In this document: positions 23,133 through 34,979 of the stretch, piece by piece | Layout of the letters: each line of letters begins with the position of its first letter | Numbering within the stretch: the stretch's first letter is position 1 | The notes under the pieces: model-generated | The model's database searches: none | Seen by the model: the letters and a program-made list of their open reading frames with translations, nothing else | What the model was told of the DNA's origin: nothing | Source of the DNA: Hawksworthiomyces lignivorus | Lineage: Eukaryota > Ascomycota > Sordariomycetes > Ophiostomatales > Ophiostomataceae | Assembly (NCBI GenBank): GCA_002917075.1 | Contig: NTMA01000066.1 | Coordinates: forward strand, 1-64,000 | DNA length: 64,000 nt | Direction: 5' to 3' | Program-made: the position numbers and the translations under genes

Positions 23133-26068
23133 GTTGAAAGGAGGTCGCCCTCGCTGATGGCCAAAATAGAATAAGAGAAAAAAAAAATGGGGGAAAAAAA
23201 AGCTAAAGAGAACAAGTTTGTCGTCCTTTGACGTCCCCCCCTGTTTGTAGGATAAGAAGGGAAGAGAAGACAGAAAGAGACGAGAAGTATGAAGAAGAAA
23301 ACAAAGTGAAGCGGTATGAAGGAGAAAGAGGAAAGGATGGCTAGATGCACTTATAGCAGACTGGGCGGGAACAAATAATATGGATGGGGAAGGGGCAAGC
23401 CCGGGGGGTGGTTCTTTGTCAGCAGAATTGAACGAGGTAAGTCTGCAAAAGCTTTGGGGCAGGAGTGGGAGAGGAAGGGACAAAACGGATAGCATAGACC
23501 GAGGTGGGCTAACATATGGGCTGGTGTGTGAATTGCATGCGCATGTACTTCGTACAATCGTTTATTCTAACAATACGCATAGTACGGAGTACGAGTGCGC
23601 AAGTACACGCATACGGATGACTAGGCGCTCGGGATTGTCTGGGTTTTTTTCTTTTGGGGAATGGTGGCGGACGGTTGGGAATTTCTCCTTGCGCCTCCCA
23701 CCCGTTTGTCCTTTCATCTGTGGATCTTCTGCGAAAGGAGGGTCTGTCACGGAGAAATGGAGAAGAGACAGCTTGCGCCGTTTCTCATTTCGTCGAATTA
23801 CATACAAGACACACAATGCACAGTCTGTTGAAACCGTGTTTTGATTATTAGCTGACACCGGAGGAGGACGAAGAACCATCATTATTACCTCCTGGTTGCT
23901 ATAGGCCATTGCCGAGCGGCTGAAGAAAATCTACCTTTAATATTTTGTAGCTTTGTATCCCGTCAATTTACGCAGATCATGCACCCTTATGTCTGTGGCA
24001 GAATGTACCCGGAAGTAATTTGGTTAGCAAAGCTCTTTTTGGTGCAAGTACGAAACTAGTTACAAGTCGCACAATGCTCAAAAAGCTTGCTGCTACAAAG
24101 TACTACTAAGCTTCCCTGTGGTTTGTCTTCTTTGCCGATGTAGTTGAATGGGCTGGCTGCTGTCACTCGGCCACTCGTACTTTGAATTCAACCCCTCTGG
24201 ATCTTGGTAACATGTGAATTGATTCATCTCAGCCTGCCCAAATGTTTAAATGCTCAACCCAAACAGGTCGACAGGCATCACAGGCATCACAGGCATGTCG
24301 CGCACATGCCGGGAGCTGCAAAGATAAACATCTTGGTGTCTCACGACCCCGTTTTGCCCCTTAGGTGTTTGCTTTGGTTTTTTTTTTTTTTGTTGGGGTC
24401 GAATTGGAGAAGCACAAAACTGTTGGGAACGGGTTGGAGCGCTGGTAAGTAACAGTAGAAGCCGATTGGCGAAGAGCAATTCTTAGCGAGAGCCTAGCTT
24501 TCCATCCCTGTCGGATATCTGCGCCAAAAAAGGTACGAAGACGCCTTGCAGGATCTACCATGTACCTACTGTTTCAAAGATACTCGATATATGTAAGAAA
24601 ACAAACCTAAACCTTCGTATTTTAATAGCTATGTAAACATAAATAGCGGAAGACAGCTCTCAGAGTTGGTGCAAGGCTGGGTTCGTCAGCCAACGTCGAA
24701 TCACAGAAAGGATAGCACAACTACTCAGTTACAGCTCGCTACACCTTCCTCTCAATTTATCATTCTTTACTGGTACAGTATAAAAATGCCTTTCTTTTTT
24801 TGGCGTTCAATTTACACCATGTAGCCTGTAGCGGCTGAATCACGAAAACAAAACTTATAAGTTGTATTTTGTTGGATAAGCTCGGTGCAAGACAGCATCT
24901 CATAGCATGTATTGGGCAATTTCACATTTACACCTACACAACTGTTTCTCTGTCTAGTCTCACTTTGTAGTCTCTCATCATTATCATCAACTCAGCCCAC
25001 TTTAGACCGCCTCCTGTGGGGTCTGACTCTGCATTCAACACATCAAATGCTAGTTCATCTCTTACTTGTGAAATAAATTGTCGCATGATGTTTGATCGTA
25101 TCTAGATGTATCCAAGAAAGTGCTTCTGGCTCAACCCGCTCTCGATGCGCGTCCCATGCCACCACAGCAGTCTTTCACTATTCTTAACACATGATTTATC
25201 GGCTGACAAGAATGTTCAATTTCAACAAAAAATAACACAAAGCTGTGTGTTTTCGGCTTTCACATTCGGATATCTTCCATCATAGCAAGACACAAAATAT
25301 TACCTTAATCTTTTCCTACTTGAACTTACGGGGCATTATACATCGAACTTTTCTCATTAAATAAAAACCCCCCTGTTTAATCCACATATGTACTCCGTAC
25401 GTGCCAGCCTCTGTTGTTATGTATGCTCTGTAAGACCCCTTCACAGGTTATCTTGAGGCATTCATAATAAGCACCAAAATTGAATATTCTTCTCGAATTT
25501 CCCCAGTAAAGGCTAACCATATATAGACTAGCTTTTACCTTATACTAACCCCACAAAGGAGGGCTCAAATATTAAACCATGAGAACGACTTCGTACGAAG
25601 TACAAACAGTAAATATTACATATAGTCACTTCAAGATTTTTGTATTGAACTATATTCTAGATTTATTAGTTATAATATGGAAAGGTGACTTACCCACTTA
25701 CCTTGTAAAAGGGTGTATGAATATTGTTCTGGTACGTGCAGAATGCTAGCTGTAATTTAGAAATGAAACCTCGACCATAAGCTTTCCGTTCTTTGTATTC
25801 GATCCTCGATCTGTTGGACTGATCGTGATTTTCTGTACCGTACTTCAAAAGCCTTCCAATTTATTGAAAATATCCAGCAGTTGCCTGTCTCAGAGCGTTT
25901 ATGGAAGAAATCGTAAAACATAACTTTGAACGAATCCAATGGAACACCGAAATATCAACCAAAGAGAGCTAAAAGTAATAATAAAAAAAATCCAAAATTA
26001 ACCCATATTTAACGCACGCTAGCTGAGCCAGAGCGAATCCCTATCTTTATCTCAATGCTGCTGGCATC
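23133..26068. other. 2.9-kb intergenic region: desaturase promoter and kinase 3' flank
   Basis: The left part (about 23150-23400) is purine-rich on the plus strand, hence pyrimidine-rich towards the desaturase start, fitting its 5' leader. Two exact copies of the 9-bp motif TACGGAGTA/TACTCCGTA lie at 23583 and 25391. A 9-bp tandem repeat is at 24271-24296 and a T run near 24380. From about 24900 to 26000 the DNA is AT-rich with no usable open frame. No gene is supported. Confidence 0.5.
24271..24296. repeat. Tandem repeat, 9-bp unit x 2.9
   Basis: The unit ACAGGCATC occurs almost three times in succession in non-coding DNA. Confidence 0.8.
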
Positions 26069-29000
26069 TCAAGCCGCAATAGTCGTACTCAGTCCGTCAT
26101 CAACAATGCAATGACGGCTGTTTAAGGCAGGGTTTTCTTCGAGCTCACTAGAAGCCTGGCTTTTGTCCTTGTCAAAAGCAACCGGATGATCTGTTAAGGC
26201 TAGTGACCCAGTGCCCATCTCGGTTTCCTGGTGAAAGATTTCCAGTGCTGAAGCAGGTGGCTCTGCAAATCCTGATCCGATGCGTGGCTGAAAAGGTGGT
26301 TCCGAGCCAGGTTCGAGCAAATCTTCTGCATTTGCGTCGACTTTGTGCTCGTCTGGGTTGTCCCTAATATGATATTGTTTGGCTGCTTCGGATAGCCCCC
26401 TAGTATGTGCCTTGCCATTAACCTGTGATGTCACATCTTCCCCATCGCTTAGCGTAGCTGCGAGCTGGGAAGCTATGCTTTCTCCTTTCGTCCCGAGTTC
26501 GGCCGCTTCAGATTCATGACTGCTTTGACTCGCAGAGGAGCTTTTGACAGGGGTAGATAGATCTATTTTGCCTTCAGTCAATGCTGTAGTTGCTTCCGCC
26601 ACCGGCTGTTCAACGGCTCCGGCATTCTCAACTGCCGCAATGTTATCTGCTTCAGTATCTGTGATGGAGCCGGCACCGGATCCTAAATCTAGGTTTCGTT
26701 TTTCTCGGCCACCCGAATCGCCTTCTAGACTTATGCCACTTGTTGATCTCACCATTTTTGTTTCAGAAACAAAATGGCCTGAAGCACTAGGTGGAGACCG
26801 GCCTCTTGTAGGATAGTAGTATGGCTCATTAGAAATCCCCGTCAGGGGATCAACGTAAGTATGACCAAATTCAACATATGACCAGTCATTATGCGGCGTC
26901 ACAGTCTTGATACGTGGCGTAAGGCCACTGTAGTTGTTAGTTGGGCTGTCACTCTTGGTTTTGCCTAATTGGCCCTCATTGACGCCATTGTCATTGAAAT
27001 CGCTCGCGGTGACGCTTTCTATTCTAGCCTGGTGGCGCAACGAACTATTAATATCGTCAACTGAACCCGACGGAGCGCTGTGGGCGTAAAAATCAACGTT
27101 ATGCGAACGTTCAATCCAATCATCGTCATAATCGCTGTCGTCAGAATGATTAAAGCCGCCTTTAGGATCGGGAAAATAGCTGAGTAATTGACGAGCCTGC
27201 GCCCGAACTCTGGGATCTTCTGCCAAACATGTTTCGACAATAGTTCGGTACCATTGCGGCACATTAACACTGCGTTCTAGACGCAAGGGCCGACCGTGAG
27301 CCTCCGGGTCGTCTTCTTGTGTTGCAAGAGCCCAGAGAACCATGCCGAGTTGATAGAGGTCGGACTTCACGCCAATATACATCGAGATCCGCTGATCGCT
27401 TTGGATCAATGGTGTTGCTTCTGGAGGCTCCCAACCAACAGGACATCCACGCCTATTAATATCAATGATTTTGGCATTGTTTTCATCGTCAATAACAATA
27501 TTGGAGAGAGTAAAGTCGCCCTGGACAAAGCCTGCTTCGTGGATTTCAGAGAGACCCAAGACAATCTGCCGAGCCCATTTCATGCGAGTAGGCCAAGGAA
27601 TCCCATGGTTATTTTCGTAGATAATATCGATTAGCGCACCTTGCTCTGCATAACTAATGAGGAGACCCTTGACCCGATCGTCATCGCTGATGACCACACC
27701 GTATAGCTCGATGACATTGTGAGAGCTTCGGAGAAAGTTGAGAGCGTTGACCTCATAAAGAAACTCGTCAACAGAATCTGGGCCAGGGATCTCCTTCTTA
27801 ATGAGTAAGCATCCATCCACGCGAACTTTATACACAAAGCCTGACATGTGCGAGTCGAATTCAACGTCACGCTCCTTAATTTTCCGACAATTCAAGTGCT
27901 GGACAGATTGGATGAACGGATAATGAATAATTTCCTTTTTGAAAGAATAAGTCAGGAGGGACGTGCTTTAAAATTTTCATAGAGGATAGTAAATCGGATG
28001 CATGAAATGCGCATCAAAAAAGTAACGTACCGTGGTGTCTTCGACGACGTGGACGTGCAATCGGCCATTAGTCGTTTGCAGTTTGAGATTAGTAACGGTG
28101 TCATAAAACTGAATATCTGCTAGACTTTCTCTTATAGCCTCATAAATCATTTCGTTTTTATCGCGTTGCAGTTTAGTTTCAAATAAGTCCATCTCGAGAG
28201 AATTCTCTGGAGCATTGCGGTAGTCAAGCGAAACAGTAACCCGTCGTGAGAGGTCAGGTCGCTGTCGATAGGTGACAAAGAATTTTTCTCGCCTCGACTT
28301 ATCGCGAAAATGCATAGAGAGATTAAGGATCCAAATATGCTCAAGCTCATAGCGAATTCTCTGCTCGTATTGTGACGAGGTCATGGAAGCGGTGTCGACT
28401 TGGTTCATTTCCTCTATGAAACCTGACATCTCACCGGCGAGAGAGTGATTCTCAAAATAGCCCTTTGTATAGTCACTCCCTAAATTTGCAGCGGATGTTG
28501 AGACAGCAGAGCTATGATTGACGTTCTGTCTAGCAAAATCTGACACTCTAGATTCGCTTATTGACAGCTCCCCTGCGGAGCGAGTTACCCTCAGCGAAGG
28601 CACAGATGGAGCAGTAGGATTAAGCTCAGTTGCGAGATCAGCATCCGTTACCTTGAGATCAGGAGCAGTTCTCCGCGGTTCATGAGACAAACTAGGGGCA
28701 CTAGTATGAGGGTCAGACAATATATGTGAACTCGTTGGAGATGACACATTCCACATCTGGCGCCGGTCTACCGATGCTGCTCTTCGTTCTGCCGGAGTCG
28801 GTTTTACTGGTAGGAGGTTCTCCCGGAGCTCAGACTGCTGCCGAGCAAACGTTTGCGCCCGAGGAAGACCAGGGACGACCTGTCGCTGTGTTCGGCGGCT
28901 TGCACCGCTTGGTTTATGCACCACATCATCGTCACTGGCGCCGCTGACACCGCTAGCATTCGCATTAGGTAATTGGACAGAAACAGTAGCTTCTAGGCTA

Positions 29001-29287
29001 CCGGGCACAGCCTTGATAAGTGCATTCGGTCTTGATGATGTTGATACACCTGGTGAATGCTCCGCAGATGAATCCTGTGGTAAGACGAGAGAGGCGGCTG
29101 GAAGAATCGCGGAACCATCAGCAGGAGACCCGGAAACAGACGGTTCAGAATTAGCATTTGCGCTGCGGTTGAGTATTCTTCTCCATAAACTCTTCGTGGG
29201 CGAAGATGGGACTGTTGATGAGAGTGGCGGAGGCGTTCGTGATGCTACGGCCGGCGGCTCTTCCGGTGAGAAGGATTGTTGAGCCAT
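26069..29287 (-). CDS. Divergent protein kinase-like protein (1040 aa)
   Basis: Two exons, 28031-29287 and 26069-27934, joined in phase 0 (donor GTACGT, acceptor AAAAAG), giving HVVEDTT followed by EIIHYPFIQSV. The start is the ATG at 29287; further upstream the open frame has no ATG. Residues 1-290 are Ser/Thr/Pro-rich. About 310-430 form a folded N-terminal region found before the kinase in fungal homologues. The kinase-like domain spans roughly 434-690: LLIKKEIPG supplies the ATP-site lysine (about 465), FLYEVNAL the helix-C glutamate (about 480), and GDFTLSNIVID the catalytic loop (Asp559, Asn564). The HRDLK motif reads QGDFT and DFG reads DIN, so activity is uncertain. The C-terminal 350 residues are acidic and disordered. 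I recall a fungal-specific serine/threonine kinase family of this shape but no characterised member. Confidence 0.87.
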
Positions 29288-32060
29288 GCGGCCGCTGCAG
29301 CAAGTCGCAGACGCAGGCGTTGCTGCTTCTGCCGCTCCAGCAGCGGTGGAGCTATGCACAAAGCTGCTCTTGAAGTGCAACCAACGAGGACGGCTGAGAA
29401 GAGGGTGTAAACACGTCAAAACAGAAAGAGAAGGCGTTGTTATGGTCGTGGCCCGCAAAAGATGCGGGCGATGTGGTTGGTGGTCTAATGACAAAAAATG
29501 TGGAAATGTTATGAAAATAGACGACAGGCGGCGGTTTGTTGCGAAGAGCTGTAAGCAATGGAAAGATGGTAGATCGGGGAGAGTAGTGCAGACGGGAAAC
29601 ACTGAAGCAAAGGTGATGTTAGAAGAATCAAGCAACAAAAGCAATGCGCCGTAGAAAACACGACACAGATTCCGAGACCCAAATCAGGATCTCAATTGTC
29701 GACCGAAAGGCTGTAAAGCACAAAAAATGTGAGACAGGTGAGCCAGGGGAGGTAGCAAGATGCGGTGACCGAAATTTTCGAAATAATGCGCGGACGGCGG
29801 TGAGAAGGCAGCATTAGGAGAAGGGACATGAGGGTAATGTCAACTTTCTGCGTTTCTTGCTCTGTTTCCGTCTTCCCCGAAAAAAAGCCCCCAATGAATA
29901 GATAAATACAAGGTTGTTTCTTGTTTTCCTTGGGGATGTAATGGGGATATACACCAAGGGGTGATGGGCGACCTTTTCTGCAGAGAGTGCTTGCTACTAG
30001 GGCTCTTATTTTGAGAAATGTGTGTTATGTGTGTCGTGAGAGAGGAATATAACAATGGAGTGACAAAAAAAGAAGCAGCAAACAAAACAAGAGGACTAGC
30101 GTAAAGCTTGAGACGCGAATGATCAGGCGCAGCAATAACGGATGTCGAGGCCTTCTTTAATTTTTTGGGAGTAAATTATTTTTACCAGCTGCTGCACTTG
30201 TTGTCGTTTGCTCTATAACCGATACTTTCGCATTTTGTTGTCATGCCGTCGTAGTCGTGTCTGAGTATGTCTCGTATCATCAAGGGAAAATGCAAGAAAG
30301 TGATGGCAGTCAACTCTCTCTCATTGGCGACGATTGAGCGATTGAGCAATTGACAGAAGACAACACACTGGCCAAGTCGTATGCCACTTTGACTGAAGGT
30401 CAGAGCGAGCAACCCACGCAGACTGATCCGAAATGCTAGTTCGCCCAAAACAGTCAACCCCAATCTTTCCCAATTGAGAGGCCGCCTCGGCTACAGCGCT
30501 AGCAAGTGGATGCCTGCAGATTAGGGACTGGGCAGTAATAGCAAGGAGATGTGATCGCCTTGTCTCCTGGATCAAAGGGTTGTGTGGTCGCATACAAGGT
30601 GATTTCAAGTCTCGTCTTTTTGCAGCGGAGATGGATGTAATCTGCGAGTCGGAATCACAGTTTGGGCAGACATGCTTGAAGCATCTCACAGGGCGAGACA
30701 GACAAACTCCGAATATTGACTCTCATTGTGGGGGGCTGGCAGTTTGATACGCTTTAAGGAGTCGAAAAGGGCAAGGCGGAGAATCGTGGCATGTAGCATG
30801 CATATATCAATCCAAAAAGACGGAGTCTGTAAGTGCATCCCTCAGTGCATCCATGTAGGAGGGCCGGAGTCCAGGCGGGGAAAGAGGGGGGAAAGGTCTA
30901 GGGAGAGCAGGAAAAGCGAATAATGAAAAGATGGACAGACGGGAGACTGGCAAACGGCAAATAATCAACGATAGTTTCCAAACAACCCGATATCCAAGGT
31001 CGTGTGCGGAAAATCACGAAGGAGACGGAACAGGGGATACATTGAAAGTAATGGGCGAGTTCAATTGAAGAAGAGCTTGTGTGGATCAGCCCGATTTGGT
31101 TGCTACGCTGCCCATTGAAGGGTGTATGATCTTCCGTCTCTGTTGTCTTCCTACCGAGCTTGGGTTCTGTAGTTTTGGGTAGCAGGGCAGGAGCAACTCA
31201 AATAGTATACATTCACGTGCTCAAGAAAGTACATATTGTCACAGCGAGAGTTGCCAAACTATGTAGAAGCCGCTGAGGCGCCAGAAGGAGGTTACAACAT
31301 GAGCCTAGCCATCTCTTCAATCATGTCGTTGGGGAAACAGACTGCAGGACACATTGGTCTCTGGACCCGGGCCATACCGGATATACCGTTAAATAACCAA
31401 TATTTGAAATCTTTTGTGCCGTATCTTACATGTTGCAACTCATTCTTCTTTCACATCGACCAGCTTGTGCAGTATTTTTAATCTACGTGAGGCGTGGCGA
31501 ATGACGGGAAATAGTGAGAAGATCGCACGCAAGGAAGAGGGCGAGAAGCGAAGGTTGGATTACGCAGTACTCGGTGCAGGATCAATACAGCAAATGCATA
31601 AGCCATTAATTACTGGTTGGTTGTTCCAAAACTGCTCAAGTAGCTAGATGACGGACAAGAAAAGCATTGATGTTTGCTTGTAGACAGGTGGGATGAGCTC
31701 TTTTCCATTCGTAAGCCTAAGTTCCGTGGCTGTCTGGCATGGAGAGTGTATTGCATCCAACCTGAGTGAGGAAAAAGGGGCGACGGACAAGAAAGTTCTC
31801 CTCAATGCAAGGCAGAACGCAGGAGATGGGGGCTGGCAGGATGGGAGGATGGGTGAAATTGGAGAAGCAAGGATGAAGGTGGGTGGAGTCTGCACACGTG
31901 TAAAGGCACCACTGGGGGGATGGAGCGAAGAGAATAACAGGGAGCGCTATTGCGACCTTACGATATTTAGAGGCGTTGGCTAAGTACAACTGCTGTTGAG
32001 TTTCTGAAGACATGCGAGGCTGGTCACACCCGCCACCAGTTTATTACATGTTTTCAAAGC

Positions 32061-32084
32061 AAAAAAAAAAAAAAAAAAAAAAAA
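32061..32084. repeat. Poly-A run (24 nt)
   Basis: An uninterrupted run of 24 A followed by a short GA repeat, in non-coding DNA. It could be a retroposon tail or replication slippage; nothing upstream supports a retroposon. Confidence 0.85.
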
Positions 32085-32708
32085 CGAGAGAGAGAGCGGA
32101 TTCGTTCAGGGTTTTTGAGATAAAATATGGGGTAACAAGGCTTACTATACATATACTTATCATCCTTATTTGTACGGGGTGTTTCCGCATGCTGAGACTC
32201 ATTTAAAAAGGATAGGTGCCAAGGCAGAGTCTAGAAACTTTGCTGATGACAACAGTCGGCTCAATCCCACTAATCGGCGGCCGCTAGAGAGGCTAGCGCT
32301 AGAGACCCGACAGTTGGCCAACTAGTACTTAGCTCTACCCATTACGGCATTGTGTTCCAAGCAATTTAGACCGATACCAAGTATTGTAAGGTACCACATA
32401 TTGCAGCCCGAACACCATAATCCCTCTTTAATACCAGATGCTCCCAGTGCACGAAAGGCACTTCAACTAGGGCACAAGATACCTCTTGCTTATAACGGCT
32501 TCACCAACTTCGCTCCTACTGTTACTGCAAGGAAACTACAGAATAGACCTGCACAAAGAATAACGTATGAAAGGTAGCTAAATCCCAAAGAGAAAAGGCT
32601 TGGGTGCCATTCCCTTAATATCTTCCTCGTATTCCTTGCCTCAACCTCGTTGCGCGCGTCTCTCAGATTGCGAATCACCATCTTACGGTACGAAAGATAT
32701 GCCAAGGG

Positions 32709-32725
32709 TTGGGCTGCTAGCCCAA
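32709..32725. repeat. Perfect hairpin, 7-bp stem with 3-nt loop
   Basis: TTGGGCT and AGCCCAA are exact inverted repeats separated by GCT. The hairpin is short and may be chance. Confidence 0.6.
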
Positions 32726-34173
32726 TTTTTCCCTAGGCTTATGCTAACAAGTTGAATAGGCTCCTTTCAAAGGACGAATCCTGCTAAACGGAAAATAAGG
32801 GAATAGAAACAATTCTACGACTACGAAGCTAATCAGGTATTAAAGTCAAGAACCACTGTGGGAACGTAGGTCGATGATGGGTGTTAATGCAGCAACCAGT
32901 GTTTTTTCACGTCTGTTTTCTTTTTACTTCTCACTCTTTGACTTAATCCGTAGCCAGCCCAACAGCGGATAGCTAATCTCTCTCCGATATGGCATATAAA
33001 GAGTTGATACCTAAGCATCCAGTGACCCAATTGGAAAATTCCAGTTGCTAGTTATGACGTACCGTACAATAGCACAGTAGGTGAGGTTTGCTATGATCGG
33101 CTTCAAAGAAGACTTTTTGGTTAATTCAGTAATTCGGATAACTCGTTTCTTCCTATCAGTGGGTGGTAATCTTCGGCATGCAAATCTTCATGCTCCTTAA
33201 GTGGCCCTATTGAACCCAGTAGACAGTGAGAGGATTTGCATCTTGCTTTTACACAACAACTGAAAGCAAGCTAGACTTTACCTTCTTGTCCCAGTATATT
33301 GATTATAGGTGAGGATAACAGGCCTATTTTACAAAATAATTTCTTTTAAAAAAATTTTAAAGAGTAGGTTCACAAAGAGCTTGCGTTATAGTCCGCTAGG
33401 GTTATACAGACTTATTTATGTTTCTGACTTCCTCGAGAACGAGCCCCGTGGTAATGTTAGAATCCCTGCATAAAAGGAAGCGTATTATTCAAACAAAGCA
33501 CAGAAAAGAACACTGCCTGATTGTTGTTTTAGGAAAAGCATGTCTAACACTGCGGCTCTAGTGATGCCTGGCAAAAACGATTGACGCCTAGTCATCTTCC
33601 AATAGCGCGTTGTGCAATTATGTTTTGTATGAATCAACGAATCTTTGCCTCTTTTGACCCTCAATCCTGACCTTTTTTCTGCTTTTTTTTTTGGGCGTCA
33701 ACTCTTCCAATACAAAATCCCTTTGTAGGATGTAAGTCATTGGAGCCACCACAGGGAGATGTACTTAGGCGACGCACAATGAAGGATCATACAGCCTTCA
33801 AAACACAAAAATAAATAAAGCAAGTGAATCTAATCTAGTTTTTAGGCAAACCAAGGCCTACCTACAGTATCTGGGGCGACGAATCAACACAGCTCCCTTG
33901 GTTTGAGCTTCGGCTCTAGCTATATGTATACTGGTGCACTGTAATTAATCTGCCTGGCCGCTGCTTCTAGACGGGTTTGAAATTGACGACTTGAACTAAA
34001 TCATCTGCTAATTTTGCATTGAACTTAAAGAGGCAGAAATGCTCTCCAATCTTGACAATAATAGTCAAGACTCCTATACGCATTCTATCTTTTTCCTGGG
34101 CGATATGTGATTATTCTAGGTCAAATCTTATTAACTAAGAGGTCCATCAACGCATATCACATCTGTTTCTCAA

Positions 34174-34185
34174 CCCCCCCCCCCC
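34174..34185. repeat. Poly-C run (12 nt)
   Basis: Twelve consecutive C bases in non-coding DNA; such runs are prone to length error and slippage. Confidence 0.75.
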
Positions 34186-34725
34186 AACCCTGTTGCCACT
34201 CAAATACACTTACGTAGACTTCGAATAAAAAGGAATTAACAAGCAGTCATGTGCTGCCTCTTCTTCTTTTCGTTGCAAAAATCGAAACTAAGCTATCACA
34301 AGCAAAGGCTTACAACTGGCATCTCTGGAGGCTTGGCTAAAGGTGACATTGGCCATGATTCAACTACATCATTGGAGCTACATCGCCCTGTAGAGCGCAT
34401 TACATAAGGAAGAAACCCAGCTATTTCACGCTTGTGACTTGCCTTTATACTTAATTGCATCCCTCGTATATTTCATTGAGACAGATGCTGTTTTGAAAGC
34501 TTGAGAGCCTTCTCAAGAGCTGAAAAGATTGTGCATAAGCGAGAGACGTATTCCGCGCGATAAAACGACGAATTAGAGACGTAGGCGCGTCTCGATTTAG
34601 TGACTCGGGTATGGGTCGCGAGGTAAACTGAACAAGTTCCAAGTCTTCTAACCGACCGGGGAGCAATCACACCAGGCATAGAACATATCGTACAAAGTTG
34701 CAAATAGATGCTGTCTACTAGATAC

Positions 34726-34738
34726 ATATATATATATA
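34726..34738. repeat. TA microsatellite
   Basis: About 6.5 copies of AT downstream of the PIM1 stop codon. Confidence 0.8.
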
Positions 34739-34979
34739 CAAAAATTCTATTTGTACTTCATGAAAGAGGAGTGTGGTTGAAAATCATCAGAAGGAGACAA
34801 TAAAGGAACCGAGGAATGCAAAAGAGTATGGGGTATGGCTCAGGAACAAGATATGCTCCCATTGACTTTTCTTCTCCAGAGAGATCATGCCCACAGCTGC
34901 AAATCGCGCGTCTCCGTTTTAAACATGTCAATCGAGTACCTTCGTTTCGCGCTCCCTATATTACACAGCCGCGCGATGC

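Larger units (their letters stand above)
29288..34979. other. 5.7-kb stretch without a recognisable gene
   Basis: The left part is the promoter side of the kinase gene; the right end is the 3' flank of PIM1. Open frames are short and unconvincing. Visible structure: a 24-A run followed by a GA repeat (32061-32095), a 7-bp-stem hairpin at 32709-32725, a 12-C run at 34174-34185 and a TA microsatellite at 34726-34738. A CACGTG hexamer is at 31214-31219. Around 32220-32760 both strands carry interrupted open frames and GC-rich patches unlike their surroundings, possibly the remains of an old insertion, but no family is recognisable. Confidence 0.45.

Noticed and set aside
29288..29644. 119-codon upstream extension of the kinase frame
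   Set aside because: It has no ATG and reads as pyrimidine-rich leader.
31960..32013. Possible first exon MSSETQQQLYLANASKY followed by a GTAAGG donor on the minus strand
   Set aside because: No matching downstream exon was found between 31000 and 31950, so a real gene is not supported.
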